DNA from: Clostridiales bacterium
GTDB lineage: Bacteria > Bacillota > Clostridia > Saccharofermentanales > Saccharofermentanaceae
Length of the DNA: 64,000 nucleotides
Assembly (NCBI GenBank): GCA_017617995.1
Contig: JAFZVE010000038.1
Coordinates: forward strand, 62,001 to 126,000
Reading direction: 5' to 3'
In this document: piece by piece, positions 1-7,961 of the stretch
Layout of the letters: each line of letters opens with the position of its first letter
Numbering within the stretch: position 1 is the first letter of the stretch
Notes under the pieces: model-generated
The model's database searches: none
Told to the model about the DNA's origin: nothing
The model's input: only the letters and a program-made list of their open reading frames with translations
Made by a program: the position numbers and the translations under genes

Positions 1-71
1 CATCACATTTTCCTCAGAATATGATAAGATTGACGTACTTACTTAAGATTATTCCGTAAGGAGACTTGCGT

Positions 72-899
72 ATGCTCTTCATCGTATGTGCCCTGCACTG
101 TGAAGCCAAACCGGTCATCGAGACTCTCGGTCTTAAGAGGGACAGAAGTTCGAATGCCTTCGAGATCTATTCCTCCGACCGCTACTGCCTGATCGTCTCC
201 GGCATGGGCGTGATCCATGCATCTTCGGCCGTGACCTATCTCCTTACGAAGAACCGTTTCGATAACCATACGGATATGCTTATCAACTTCGGTTCCTGTG
301 CAGGAAAAGAACCGGGGCTCTATCTCATCAACAAGATCACGGATAGTGCGACCGGGCGGGACTATTATCCCGATCTGATCTATGATCTGTCCTCGTACGG
401 TCTTCCCATCACTTCGGAGCGAGCACTGGTCACCAGCTACCAAGTGGTCTCCGGTCTGGAAGATCCGGATACGCTCTATGAGATGGAGGCAGCCGCAGTC
501 TTCTCTGCCGCATCCCGCTTCGTCTCCCCGCACCGCATGGTCTTTCTGAAGTTCGTGAGCGATCAGGGTGTCGACGATCCGAAGAAGATCACTTCCGAAT
601 ATCTGACCGAATGTGCTTCTTCGTATACTCCGGCGCTTCTTGAAGTTTTCGGCGCACTTTCCCTGATGGTCGAGCCGGTAACCAGTTTCGACGAAGCGCT
701 TTTCGAAAAGACATGTGAGGAACTTTGTGCAAGCGAAACGATGAAACATCAGCTCAGGAATCTGTTTACGTATGCGGAAGTAAGCGGGCAGGATCTGGCA
801 GTACTTCTTTCTTCTCTTCATGAAGAAGGAAAACTCCCGACAAACTCCAAGCGAGAAGGAAAGGTGGTACTCGATGAGATCCGGAACCAGCTCCTTTAA
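72..899 (+). CDS. MTA/SAH-nucleosidase-like nucleoside phosphorylase family protein
   Basis: A 275-residue protein of the purine nucleoside phosphorylase / 5'-methylthioadenosine-S-adenosylhomocysteine nucleosidase fold. Visible hallmarks are an N-terminal CALHCEAKP strand-loop, a GMGVIHA glycine-rich segment, NFGSCAG, the purine/ribose-contact segment YEMEAAAV near residue 143, and FVSDQG, matching the family's catalytic-Asp region. ATG at 72 is chosen because AAGGAG (58-63) lies 8 nt upstream; an in-frame TTG at 66 is too close. The C-terminal ~65 residues extend beyond the usual nucleosidase core. It overlaps the spore photoproduct lyase gene by 26 bp, so the two are almost certainly co-expressed. 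A nucleosidase beside a radical-SAM enzyme could clear 5'-deoxyadenosine or methylthioadenosine; that role is inference. Confidence 0.75.
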   Translation: MLFIVCALHCEAKPVIETLGLKRDRSSNAFEIYSSDRYCLIVSGMGVIHASSAVTYLLTKNRFDNHTDMLINFGSCAGKEPGLYLINKITDSATGRDYYPDLIYDLSSYGLPITSERALVTSYQVVSGLEDPDTLYEMEAAAVFSAASRFVSPHRMVFLKFVSDQGVDDPKKITSEYLTECASSYTPALLEVFGALSLMVEPVTSFDEALFEKTCEELCASETMKHQLRNLFTYAEVSGQDLAVLLSSLHEEGKLPTNSKREGKVVLDEIRNQLL

Positions 900-1902
900 T
901 TTTCCGTTTTCCCATATCTATGTCGAAGACGAGATCCGAGACCACGAGCTTACGAAGAAGATCCTTTCACGATTCAGCAAATCGGTCGTGATCCCGATCC
1001 GTCACTATAAGGATGTATTTAACCGTTCCCACCAGAGCTTCCGTCTTCAAAAAAGCGCACCTTCTCTGATCCTTGCCAAGAGCAAAGGAAGTCAGATCTA
1101 TAAGGGCGCACCGGTATGTCAGGACTTCGGCTATGACCATTTCTTCTACACGTCGAGTGTGATGAACTGCATCTTCGACTGCGAATACTGTTACCTTCGC
1201 GGCATGTACGGTTCCGGAAATGTCGTCGTATTTGTCAATCTCGAAGACACCTTCTCCGAACTCGAGCATCTTCTTTCGGAGCATCCTGTCTATCTCTGCG
1301 TCTCCTTTGACACGGATCTGATCGGACTGGAATCCCTGACCGGATTTGTTTCCCGCTGGGCGGAGTTTACGAGTACCCATGAGAATCTCACGATCGAGAT
1401 CCGGACCAAGTCCTTCCGAAAAGACATATACGAGAAGATCCCTCCCTGTGATAGGGTGATCTTTGCCTATACGATCTCGCCGCAGGAGATCATCGAAAAA
1501 TACGAGAAGCGGACCGCTTCCCTCGCCGAACGGCTCTCCGCTGCCTCGTACGCGATGGAAAAAGGATTCCCCGTGAGGCTCTGCTTCGATCCCGTCATTT
1601 ACTGCCAGAACTGGAAAGATTCATACTCATCCATGTTTTCTGAGGTCAAAAAATGCATAGACGGTCATCGATTAAAGGATGTGAGCATCGGATCTTTCCG
1701 CATCTCCGGCGAGTATATCAAGAAGCTCCGGAAGGACTTCCCCGCCTCATCGATCTGCCAGTTCCCGTACGAGAACCGCGACGGATATATGCAGTATCCG
1801 GCTACGCTTCAAAACGAGATGGAAAACCACCTGTTAACTTTGTTACAAAGCTATATATCAAAGGAAAAGATCTACCTGACCGACGTAGAAGAAAAAGCGT
1901 AA
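874..1902 (+). CDS. splB: Spore photoproduct lyase (radical SAM DNA repair)
   Basis: A 342-residue radical-SAM protein of the spore photoproduct lyase family, which directly reverses 5-thyminyl-5,6-dihydrothymine lesions formed in UV-irradiated spores. The cluster-binding motif is Cx3Cx2C (CIFDCEYC, Cys99/103/106), the spacing typical of this family, followed by YLRG and a partial TIM barrel with FVNLED, SFDTD and IEIRTKS segments. ATG at 874 is preferred over an upstream in-frame ATG at 820 because AAGGAAAGGTGG lies just upstream. The coding region begins inside the end of the nucleosidase gene, and the zinc-ribbon gene follows 15 nt after the stop. Its presence suggests a spore-forming host. 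No sporulation-sigma promoter could be recognised. Confidence 0.88.
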   Translation: MRSGTSSFNFPFSHIYVEDEIRDHELTKKILSRFSKSVVIPIRHYKDVFNRSHQSFRLQKSAPSLILAKSKGSQIYKGAPVCQDFGYDHFFYTSSVMNCIFDCEYCYLRGMYGSGNVVVFVNLEDTFSELEHLLSEHPVYLCVSFDTDLIGLESLTGFVSRWAEFTSTHENLTIEIRTKSFRKDIYEKIPPCDRVIFAYTISPQEIIEKYEKRTASLAERLSAASYAMEKGFPVRLCFDPVIYCQNWKDSYSSMFSEVKKCIDGHRLKDVSIGSFRISGEYIKKLRKDFPASSICQFPYENRDGYMQYPATLQNEMENHLLTLLQSYISKEKIYLTDVEEKA

Positions 1903-1917
1903 AAGGAGATACAGAAA

Positions 1918-2526
1918 ATGGACGGTATCAGACTCAATAACCCAAGAAAAAAGAGGCCGGAAGAAGTGAGAAACTGCCCCAAATGCGGCGCATCCGTTCT
2001 CTCTGAAGTCTGCCAGTTCTGCGGCACATATATAGGCGAGGTCGCCACTGCCGACCTCACTCCGGAGTATCCGCTGGTCGAGTGCAAGAGTGCAAAGATC
2101 GATTTCTGGAATGTCGGGTTTCCGCTTATGTTCGGCGGCATCTTTCTCGGTGTCTCCCTTCCCATGTGCATCATCGGGAACATCATCGGTGAGTTATCCT
2201 GGTATATGAATCTCTTCTTTGTTCCATTCATCCTGATCGGCGTCATCGCATTGGGAATCGCGATACGCCGGCTCCTCTTCTGCATGAAGGTCAAGTCTCA
2301 GGGTGCACTTCGAAGCGGTGTCGTATATGGCTACATGGACGATACCGTCGCCTATAATGGCGTCAACGGTCAGAAGATCAAGATCCTGCTTGATACATCT
2401 GAGGGCAAGAAGTTTATCCTTCTTCCGCTCGGCACCACGGCAAAGATCTACGAAGTAAACAGCACGGTCGATGTCAAACTTCTCGACAACTGGGCGGTCA
2501 TTGTAAACAAGAAGACCAACTGGTAA
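1918..2526 (+). CDS. Zinc-ribbon membrane protein, function unknown
   Basis: A 202-residue hypothetical. The N-terminus carries a four-cysteine zinc ribbon (CPKC...CQFC, residues ~21-39). Two hydrophobic segments follow (about 62-85 and 96-120), then a soluble C-terminal domain rich in beta-type sequence (VVYGYMDDTVAYNG...KILLDTSEGKKFILLP). AAAAGGAG sits ~10 nt before the ATG, and the gene starts 15 nt after the lyase stop, so it reads as the third gene of that operon. The C-terminal domain lies after two membrane passes and is therefore probably cytoplasmic. No specific family is recognised. Confidence 0.6.
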   Translation: MDGIRLNNPRKKRPEEVRNCPKCGASVLSEVCQFCGTYIGEVATADLTPEYPLVECKSAKIDFWNVGFPLMFGGIFLGVSLPMCIIGNIIGELSWYMNLFFVPFILIGVIALGIAIRRLLFCMKVKSQGALRSGVVYGYMDDTVAYNGVNGQKIKILLDTSEGKKFILLPLGTTAKIYEVNSTVDVKLLDNWAVIVNKKTNW

Positions 2527-2655
2527 CCGGCGACTTCATAACAATCAATTCTTCCACTATACTTTCTCTCCCCAAAGTATTAAAATATAATTGCGATTTA
2601 GCAAGAATTGTAATGGGGAAGTTATGTTGTCTACCGTGATGTAGGAGGTATTATT

Positions 2656-3486
2656 TTGAGCAGCAGAGGAAAGAATCTAATTGCGTGTCTTATTGCAATT
2701 TGCATGATGGCTTCTATATTTTCCGCATGCAACAAAAAGACGAAGGATAAAGACCAAGTAACTAAAAAACAAGAATCAACCGAGGTTGATCCGAATGAGT
2801 CTCCGGATCCCGACATGGCCAAAGCAAGCGCCCTCGTTTTACCGACCGATGCGACACCAACTCCGGAGGCAACTGAAACTCCTACACCGGAACCGACCGC
2901 GACGCCTGAGCCCACGGCAACACCTACACCACAGCCGACCGCAACTCCCGAGCCCACTTCAACCCCCACTCCCAAGCCGGAACCGGAAGACACACCTACG
3001 CCAGAGCCGGAGCCGGAAGATACACCTACCCCGGAGCCAGAAGATACACCCACTCCCGAACCGGAACCGGAAGATACTCCTACGCCTGAGCCGGAAGATA
3101 CGCCTACTCCCGAGCCGGAACCGGAAACTCCCGAAAACACAGTACATTATGCGATAATCGAGTATGATGTAGATATTCCAGCAGTATGGTATGAAGTTTT
3201 AACTGAAGATCAGCAGAAGACTTGGCCTCACGGCAAAGCTCATCTTTACTACCAAAATTACATTGTGCACTATGAAGTACAATTGAAAGACGGCGCCGAA
3301 TATCACTCAACGAATGTAGATGACTATATTACTGAGGGGGTCTTGGTGTCCCACCTCGATGAGTTACACGAGAAAACAATTGCGTGGGCTTTTGAACAAT
3401 ATGGCGATAGAGTTGACCATGCTGTAATTGATGCTTCCCCCTATCATATTATGTCCGATCCCAAGATCGTCGAATTCTGCGATTAA
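2656..3486 (+). CDS. Secreted lipoprotein with Thr-Pro-Glu repeat stalk
   Basis: A 276-residue protein starting at TTG 2656, supported by AGGAGG at 2643-2648 (7-nt spacing). Residues 1-24 form a lipoprotein signal peptide (KNLIACLIAICMMASIFSAC) with the likely lipidated Cys at the end. A charged linker leads to a low-complexity stalk (residues ~65-158) of TPEP, TPTPEP and DTPTPEPEPE units. A globular C-terminal domain of ~115 residues (YAIIEYDVDIPAVW onward) is not recognised. The architecture is that of a surface lipoprotein whose domain is held off the membrane by an extended Pro-rich stalk. Non-repeat parts are more AT-rich in codon choice than neighbouring genes, a possible sign of different ancestry. 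Confidence 0.7.
   Translation: MSSRGKNLIACLIAICMMASIFSACNKKTKDKDQVTKKQESTEVDPNESPDPDMAKASALVLPTDATPTPEATETPTPEPTATPEPTATPTPQPTATPEPTSTPTPKPEPEDTPTPEPEPEDTPTPEPEDTPTPEPEPEDTPTPEPEDTPTPEPEPETPENTVHYAIIEYDVDIPAVWYEVLTEDQQKTWPHGKAHLYYQNYIVHYEVQLKDGAEYHSTNVDDYITEGVLVSHLDELHEKTIAWAFEQYGDRVDHAVIDASPYHIMSDPKIVEFCD
2989..3126 (+). repeat. 54-bp higher-order repeat coding for DTPTPEPEPE/DTPTPEPE
   Basis: Within the lipoprotein stalk, Asp codons recur at 2989, 3019, 3043, 3073 and 3097, i.e. alternating spacings of 30, 24, 30 and 24 bp. The array is therefore a 54-bp composite unit (10 + 8 residues) repeated about 2.5 times, preceded by shorter TPEP/TPTP units back to about 2850. Synonymous codons differ between units, so the copies are not freshly duplicated. 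Confidence 0.8.
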
Positions 3487-3497
3487 AGAATGATATT

Positions 3498-4202
3498 ATG
3501 ACCAAACGAGCTATTGTATCCGGTGCTTCTTCCGGGATCGGAAGATCGATATGCGAAGAACTGCTTACCATGGACTACGAGATCTACGGGATCGGAAGAG
3601 ACTTCTCCGACGCCGGAAAACTTCTCGATAACAGTGCTTTTCACAAGGTGGAACTTGACCTTCTGGATACGATGCTTCTCGAGAAAACCGTTCGCGAGAT
3701 CGTAAAGGGAAAGTCTCTCGATCTTCTTGTCAATTGCGCCGGAGTCGGGTACTACGGTCTGCACGAAGAACTGAAAGCAAAAGATATCTCCGAGATGGTC
3801 AGGACCAACCTCGAAGTGCCTCTTCTTCTCACCAATATTCTTCTTCGAAAACTCAAGGAGAGTCATGGCACGATCCTCAACATCGCATCCGTCACCGCCA
3901 ATCAGAGCAATCCGCATGGAGCGGCCTATGGCGCGACGAAAGCAGGACTACTCAGTTTCTCTCGAAGCCTTTTTGACGAGGCCAGGAAACATGGTGTCAA
4001 GGTCACGACGATCCTGCCCGACATGACGGATACGAACCTGTACCGGAATGCGGATTTCGAAGCGTCAAAAGAAGAAAATGCACGGCTCCTTCCCACCGAT
4101 GTGGCCGACGCCGTGCGCTATATTCTCTCTTCGGATCCGCATCTTGTCATCACGGAGTTTACCGTCCGGCCGCAGCTTCACCGTATCGAGAAGAAATCCT
4201 GA
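3498..4202 (+). CDS. Short-chain dehydrogenase/reductase
   Basis: A 234-residue classical SDR. Residues 7-15 hold the Rossmann nucleotide motif SGASSGIG, followed by LVNCAGVGYYG (NAG motif with Cys in place of Ala), a catalytic Ser in NIASVTA, and the active-site AYGATKAG (YxxxK). The substrate cannot be told from sequence. ATG 3498 has only a weak ribosome site and begins 11 nt after the lipoprotein stop. The gene is followed by a hairpin terminator shared with the convergent rho gene. Confidence 0.85.
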   Translation: MTKRAIVSGASSGIGRSICEELLTMDYEIYGIGRDFSDAGKLLDNSAFHKVELDLLDTMLLEKTVREIVKGKSLDLLVNCAGVGYYGLHEELKAKDISEMVRTNLEVPLLLTNILLRKLKESHGTILNIASVTANQSNPHGAAYGATKAGLLSFSRSLFDEARKHGVKVTTILPDMTDTNLYRNADFEASKEENARLLPTDVADAVRYILSSDPHLVITEFTVRPQLHRIEKKS

Positions 4203-4221
4203 TCCTCCCGCGAAAAAAGAA

Positions 4222-4266
4222 GGCGTCTCTTATGTGAAAACAATCACTTTTGAGACACCCTTTTTT
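4222..4266. terminator. Bidirectional intrinsic terminator between SDR gene and rho
   Basis: GGCGTCTC (4222-4229) pairs with GAGACACC (4252-4259) with one mismatch. An inner GTGA/TCAC stem extends the hairpin, and a run of T residues follows on the + strand (4261-4266). On the reverse strand the hairpin is followed by CTTCTTTTTT, so it can serve both convergent transcripts. Confidence 0.7.
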
Positions 4267-4285
4267 CTCAATTGTTTTTCTGCTG

Positions 4286-6427
4286 TCAGTTTCCGTTTGC
4301 CGATCCGTTCGCACCAGTTCCACGCATCGCGTCAAAGACTTCCTTATCCGTAAACGAAACCTTAACGGAACGGACAAACTGGTCGTTCGAATTCGTCTTA
4401 AGCAGGAGTCCGATGATCGTTTCGGTAACGGTCGCAATCTCCATCTGCGAGAATGCTTTGCGGATCGTCCAGACGGCGTCGAGTTCTTCCTGAGACATGA
4501 GGAGATCTTCTCGACGAGTACCGGACTTGTTGATATCGATTGCAGGGAAGATTCTCTTTTCGGAAAGCTTTCTGTCGAGATAGACTTCCATGTTACCTGT
4601 TCCCTTAAATTCCTCGAATATAACTTCGTCCATTCGGGAACCGGTCTCGATAAGCGAGGTCGCAACGATCGTTAAACTACCGCCGTTTTCAATATTTCTG
4701 GCTGCACCGAAGAAACGCTTCGGACCATAGAGAGATCCCGGATCGAGACCACCGGAAAGTGTTCTTCCTGTAGGTGTGATCGTAAGGTTATAAGCTCGGG
4801 CCAGTCTCGTCATGGAGTCAAGTAGGATCACGACATCCTCACCCATTTCCACGAGTCGCATCGCACGCTCGAGAACGAGCTCGGTAACACGTGTGTGGTT
4901 CTCCGGTTTTTTATCAAATGTGGAGTAGACGACCTCGCCCTTGATCGAGCGCTGCATGTCGGTAACTTCCTCCGGACGCTCATCAATAAGCAGTACGATG
5001 AGCTTCGTCTTCGGGCTGTTCGCCGTAATCGCATTCGCGATTTTCTGAAGGAGGATCGTCTTACCGGCTTTAGGCGGAGAAACGATCATACCACGCTGAC
5101 CTTTACCGATTGGAGATACCAGATCGATGATACGCGTAGATAGCTCCTGCTTTCCTGTTTCCAGACGGAAACGCTCATCCGGATAGATCGGTGTCAGTCT
5201 TTCGAAATGCGGACGGCGTCCAAGCTTATCGACTTCCACATCGTTGACTGTGGTGATGTAGTGAAGTGCGAGGTTCTTCTCCTGTCCACGCTTCGGAAGA
5301 GCAAATCCGCGGATCTGATCACCGATGCGAAGACCGAATCTTCTTATCAGATTGGTAGGAACAAATACATCCTGCGGGGATGGGAGATAATTTTCACGAC
5401 GGACAAAGCCGTAGCCGCCTTCCTGCACGATCTCGAGAACACCGACAAACTCGATTGGTTCGATCTGCGGCTTTGTGTTCTCCTGTGTGTTTTCTCCATC
5501 CTGAGAATTCTTCTCTTCAGAAGATCCTTCAGATGTGGAAGACTCTGTCTCTCCGGCCGGACGGATCTCCACACTTCTGTGGCGTCCTTTCTGCTTTTTG
5601 TTTTTACCGTTCTGCTGTTGCTGACCGTTATTTCCATTCGAAGGAGTTTCCTGTTTTTCCGCCGGTTTGGATTCTTCCTTCACTTCCGGTTCAGATGGAG
5701 TTTCTTCTTTCTTTTCTTCAGAAGATACTTCTTCCAGTTCGGCTTCCTTCGTATTCTTTTTCTTTCTTCCCCGGGATTTCTTATCCGTCTTTTCTTTTGT
5801 TTCAGAAGAAGCTTCCGGCTCCTCTTTTTTCTCTTCCGCCGCCTGCGGATTTTCACTATCGGAAGACTCCGGCTTTACTTCTTCAGAAGCCTTTTCTTCT
5901 TTCGCGGTTTTCTTTTTTCTCTTGCTTGTTTTGGAATCGGAAGTCTTTTCCTCTTTCTTATCGGAAGATACATTTTCCGGTTTTACTTCTGCCGTTTTTT
6001 CTTCCTTTTCAGTAGATTCGGCCGATGCTTCTTCAGAAGGTATTTCTTTCTTTTCTTCCGCTTGATTCTTCGGCTTTCTACCACGCTTGGCCGAGGCTTT
6101 TTCCGTTGTTGGTTTTTCTTCTTCCACAACAGAGATCGTCTCCGTTTCCGGCATAGAGTCTCCCATCATTTCAAGAGTCGTTTTTTCTGTCTTTTTCTTC
6201 GAAGCAGCGCGCTTGGTCTTCTCCTTTGGCGGAGGATTGACGGCCGCAGCTTCTGCCTTATTCTTCGAGTCTTCCGCTTCGTTGGCCTTCCGCTGCTCGT
6301 TATCGAGCATCAGAGCCAGTTCGAGCTTGTCCATCGACTCCGCCTGTTCGGGAGTAACAAGTTGAAAAGCGGTCGCAATGGCAGACAGAGTCTCTTTACT
6401 CTTTGAAAAAAAATCTTCTTGTCCCAC
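4286..6427 (-). CDS. rho: Transcription termination factor Rho with ~275-residue disordered insertion
   Basis: A 713-residue Rho, far longer than the usual ~420. Residues ~5-50 form the N-terminal helical Rho_N domain. Residues ~50-325 are a low-complexity, Lys/Glu/Ser/Pro-rich disordered insertion with KKK and EEKKEE runs and a [13 protein letters not shown] patch near its end. The conserved core begins at [10 protein letters not shown]: a cold-shock-like primary RNA site (YGFVR), then the hexameric ATPase with Walker A SPPKAGKT near residue 455, [12 protein letters not shown], Walker [16 protein letters not shown] and the Q-loop/R-loop segment [20 protein letters not shown] at 6427 is preceded by GTGAGGT. 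It is monocistronic, with a strong promoter and a ~180-nt leader. The core looks catalytically intact; the insertion probably adds RNA binding or self-association. Confidence 0.95.
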   Translation of the reverse strand: MGQEDFFSKSKETLSAIATAFQLVTPEQAESMDKLELALMLDNEQRKANEAEDSKNKAEAAAVNPPPKEKTKRAASKKKTEKTTLEMMGDSMPETETISVVEEEKPTTEKASAKRGRKPKNQAEEKKEIPSEEASAESTEKEEKTAEVKPENVSSDKKEEKTSDSKTSKRKKKTAKEEKASEEVKPESSDSENPQAAEEKKEEPEASSETKEKTDKKSRGRKKKNTKEAELEEVSSEEKKEETPSEPEVKEESKPAEKQETPSNGNNGQQQQNGKNKKQKGRHRSVEIRPAGETESSTSEGSSEEKNSQDGENTQENTKPQIEPIEFVGVLEIVQEGGYGFVRRENYLPSPQDVFVPTNLIRRFGLRIGDQIRGFALPKRGQEKNLALHYITTVNDVEVDKLGRRPHFERLTPIYPDERFRLETGKQELSTRIIDLVSPIGKGQRGMIVSPPKAGKTILLQKIANAITANSPKTKLIVLLIDERPEEVTDMQRSIKGEVVYSTFDKKPENHTRVTELVLERAMRLVEMGEDVVILLDSMTRLARAYNLTITPTGRTLSGGLDPGSLYGPKRFFGAARNIENGGSLTIVATSLIETGSRMDEVIFEEFKGTGNMEVYLDRKLSEKRIFPAIDINKSGTRREDLLMSQEELDAVWTIRKAFSQMEIATVTETIIGLLLKTNSNDQFVRSVKVSFTDKEVFDAMRGTGANGSANGN

Positions 6428-6611
6428 TTATGTACCTCACATTTTTAGTAGTATTGGAATCAGGCTTATTTCTGCACGCAGAAAGATAGAAAAATGTTCT
6501 TCCTTAAGCACACAGTTATGTAGTTAAATGCGAAAAATCAATTACACCTCATCTGTATTGCCTGCCCCTCATCCCTTGCAAGAAGCACACTTGCAATACA
6601 ATCATCAAATC
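6428..6611 (-). promoter_or_regulatory. Structured 5' leader of rho with alternative hairpins
   Basis: Part of the 385-bp gap between rho and mreB. In the transcript, TTGCAAG (6590-6596) can pair with CTTGCAA (6576-6582). GTATTGC (6593-6599) can instead pair with GCAATAC (6555-6561). The two pairings share bases and exclude each other. A further TTTCTGC/GCAGAAA hairpin lies at 6469-6484, about 40 nt before the start codon. No small reading frame with a good ribosome site was seen. Rho autoregulation through its leader is known in E. coli; that this leader does the same is inference. Confidence 0.45.
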
Positions 6612-6617
6612 GCTGTC

Positions 6618-6647
6618 ATTATATAATTTGAAAAGCCGAATTGTCAA
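6618..6647 (-). promoter_or_regulatory. SigA-type promoter of rho
   Basis: On the reverse strand, a perfect TTGACA (6642-6647) is followed after 18 bp by a perfect TATAAT (6618-6623). Transcription would start near 6611, leaving a 5' leader of about 180 nt before the rho GTG. Confidence 0.75.
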
Positions 6648-6709
6648 CTAACCAAATAGTCATACGAACCAGCGCTGGACGATATCTGATCCGAATCATG
6701 TCAGATGCA

Positions 6710-6789
6710 AATCGCCGTAAAAATCAAAAGTCGCGATTCCGCAGACACGAAGTGTCGAGGACCAGCGACGTTGATTTATTACGGCGATT
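6710..6789. repeat. 80-nt imperfect palindrome downstream of mreB
   Basis: The left arm AATCGCCGTAAAAATCAA...GTCGC (6710-6734) pairs with GCGAC.TTGATTTATTACGGCGATT (6765-6789) over about 22 of 25 positions. A small GACAC-GAA-GTGTC hairpin (6744-6756) sits in the loop. It begins 24 nt after the mreB stop on the reverse strand. No T-run follows, so it is not a standard intrinsic terminator. It could be a transcript-stabilising structure, a small RNA or a REP/MITE-like repeat. The rest of the gap (6648-6709) shows only a short ATCTGA/TCAGAT inverted repeat. Confidence 0.6.
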
Positions 6790-6812
6790 GAATTGTCTAT
6801 GATTGGGATCGA

Positions 6813-7823
6813 TCAGGTATCGCCCAGTGCGGCGAACTTGTCCATCATGCCGAGTGCTTTACCTGTTCCGATGGCAACGCAGGAAACGGTGTCTTCTGCT
6901 ACGCATACATCGATACCGATCTTCGTGGCGAGCATTCTGTCGAGACCATAAAGAAGTGCACCACCACCGGTCATAACGATACCACGCTGGGAGATATCCG
7001 CCATCAGTTCCGGCGGGGTTCTCTCGAGTACGGAGTGTACCGCATCGAAGATCGCGGCTACCGGCTCTTCAAGTGCTTCGAGCATCTCTGTGGAAGAAAC
7101 GGTAACAGTCGCCGGAAGACCGGTGATGAGGTTTCTGCCACGGACGTCCATGGTCATTTCCTCTTCTCTCGGATAGGCGCAACCGATGTTGATCTTTAAT
7201 TCTTCTGCGGTCTTCTCACCGATGAGAACGTTATGCTTACGACGGACGTGCTTCACGATCGCTTCGTCGAACTTGTCGCCCGCGACCTTCAGAGAGAAGT
7301 CAACAACAGGCTCACAAAGAGAGATAACCGCGATATCCGTAGTACCACCACCGATATCTACGATCATGGAACCACAGGCCTTGGTAATATCGATACCGGC
7401 ACCAATCGCAGCAGCAATCGGCTCACGGATCAGGAATACATCCTTTGCACCGGCGTGACGGCAGGCATCCTCAACGGCCTTCTGCTCAACCGGAGTAATG
7501 ACCGACGGCACGCATACGACGATCGTCGGACGGAAATACGTCGCACGGATACCCTGGCATACACGGCCGATGAAAGCCTTCAGCATGACCTCGGTAACCT
7601 TAAAGTCAGAAATAACACCATCACGAAGAGGACGGATCGCCTCGACGACGCCCGGCGTTCTACCGAGCATCAGGCTGGCGCTCTCACCTACCGCAAGTAC
7701 GGTACCTGTCTTCGTATTTACTGCAACAACGGAAGGTTCCTTAAGAACGACACCCTTGCCGCGAACATATATAAGGACACTGCTGGTGCCCAGATCAATA
7801 CCAATATCTAGTCCTAATCCCAT
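6813..7823 (-). CDS. mreB: MreB/Mbl-family actin-like rod-shape protein
   Basis: A 336-residue bacterial actin that forms membrane-associated filaments guiding lateral wall synthesis. Motifs include phosphate-1 IDLGTSSVLIY, phosphate-2 IVDIGGGTTDIAVISL, the adenosine motif MTGGGALLYGLD, and FLIREPIAAAIGAG. ATG 7823 is chosen because GAGGTGTT precedes it; the reading frame is open 18 codons further but without a ribosome site. It stands alone, without mreC, mreD or minD. That, with its GVVLKEPSVVA N-terminus, suggests an mbl-like paralogue rather than the mreBCD copy. Gene assignment between mreB and mbl is not secure. Confidence 0.88.
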   Translation of the reverse strand: MGLGLDIGIDLGTSSVLIYVRGKGVVLKEPSVVAVNTKTGTVLAVGESASLMLGRTPGVVEAIRPLRDGVISDFKVTEVMLKAFIGRVCQGIRATYFRPTIVVCVPSVITPVEQKAVEDACRHAGAKDVFLIREPIAAAIGAGIDITKACGSMIVDIGGGTTDIAVISLCEPVVDFSLKVAGDKFDEAIVKHVRRKHNVLIGEKTAEELKINIGCAYPREEEMTMDVRGRNLITGLPATVTVSSTEMLEALEEPVAAIFDAVHSVLERTPPELMADISQRGIVMTGGGALLYGLDRMLATKIGIDVCVAEDTVSCVAIGTGKALGMMDKFAALGDT

Positions 7824-7849
7824 GATCAACACCTCAAAATATATAGAAA

Positions 7850-7866
7850 AATACGCTTTTGCGTAT
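7850..7866 (-). terminator. Attenuator-like hairpin in the mreB leader
   Basis: In the reverse-strand leader, ATACGC-AAAA-GCGTAT (7851-7866) forms a perfect 6-bp hairpin followed directly by TTTTTCTATAT, about 27 nt before the mreB start codon. The layout (short stem then U-run before the ribosome site) resembles a weak intrinsic terminator. Confidence 0.35.
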
Positions 7867-7891
7867 TGTGAATGCACAATTAAGCACGTTA

Positions 7892-7920
7892 ATGATACAA
7901 TAAATATGCTTATCTTTCAA
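7892..7920 (-). promoter_or_regulatory. SigA-type promoter of mreB
   Basis: Reverse strand TTGAAA (7915-7920), 17-bp spacer, TATCAT (7892-7897). A divergent candidate for the TraX-like gene, TACAAT at 7896-7901 with TGCACA 17 bp upstream, overlaps it on the + strand but is weaker. Confidence 0.5.
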
Positions 7921-7961
7921 CGTCGCAGCATTGCATTCATTTTACAAATTGGGGTAGAAAT

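Noticed and set aside
2989..3126. The TP/PE DNA repeat as a CRISPR array
   Set aside because: The repeats are directly tandem, without spacers, and code for a Pro-rich stalk; no cas genes are present.
2631..3140. Long reverse-strand frame coding for a Gly/Ser/Val repeat protein opposite the lipoprotein
   Set aside because: It is the antisense shadow of the TP/PE repeat; there is no ribosome site, and the forward frame has a signal peptide and a good start.
5207..6406. Long forward frames rich in Phe, Leu and Arg opposite rho
   Set aside because: Antisense of the Lys/Glu-rich insertion; no start signals and no plausible protein; Rho is unambiguous on the other strand.
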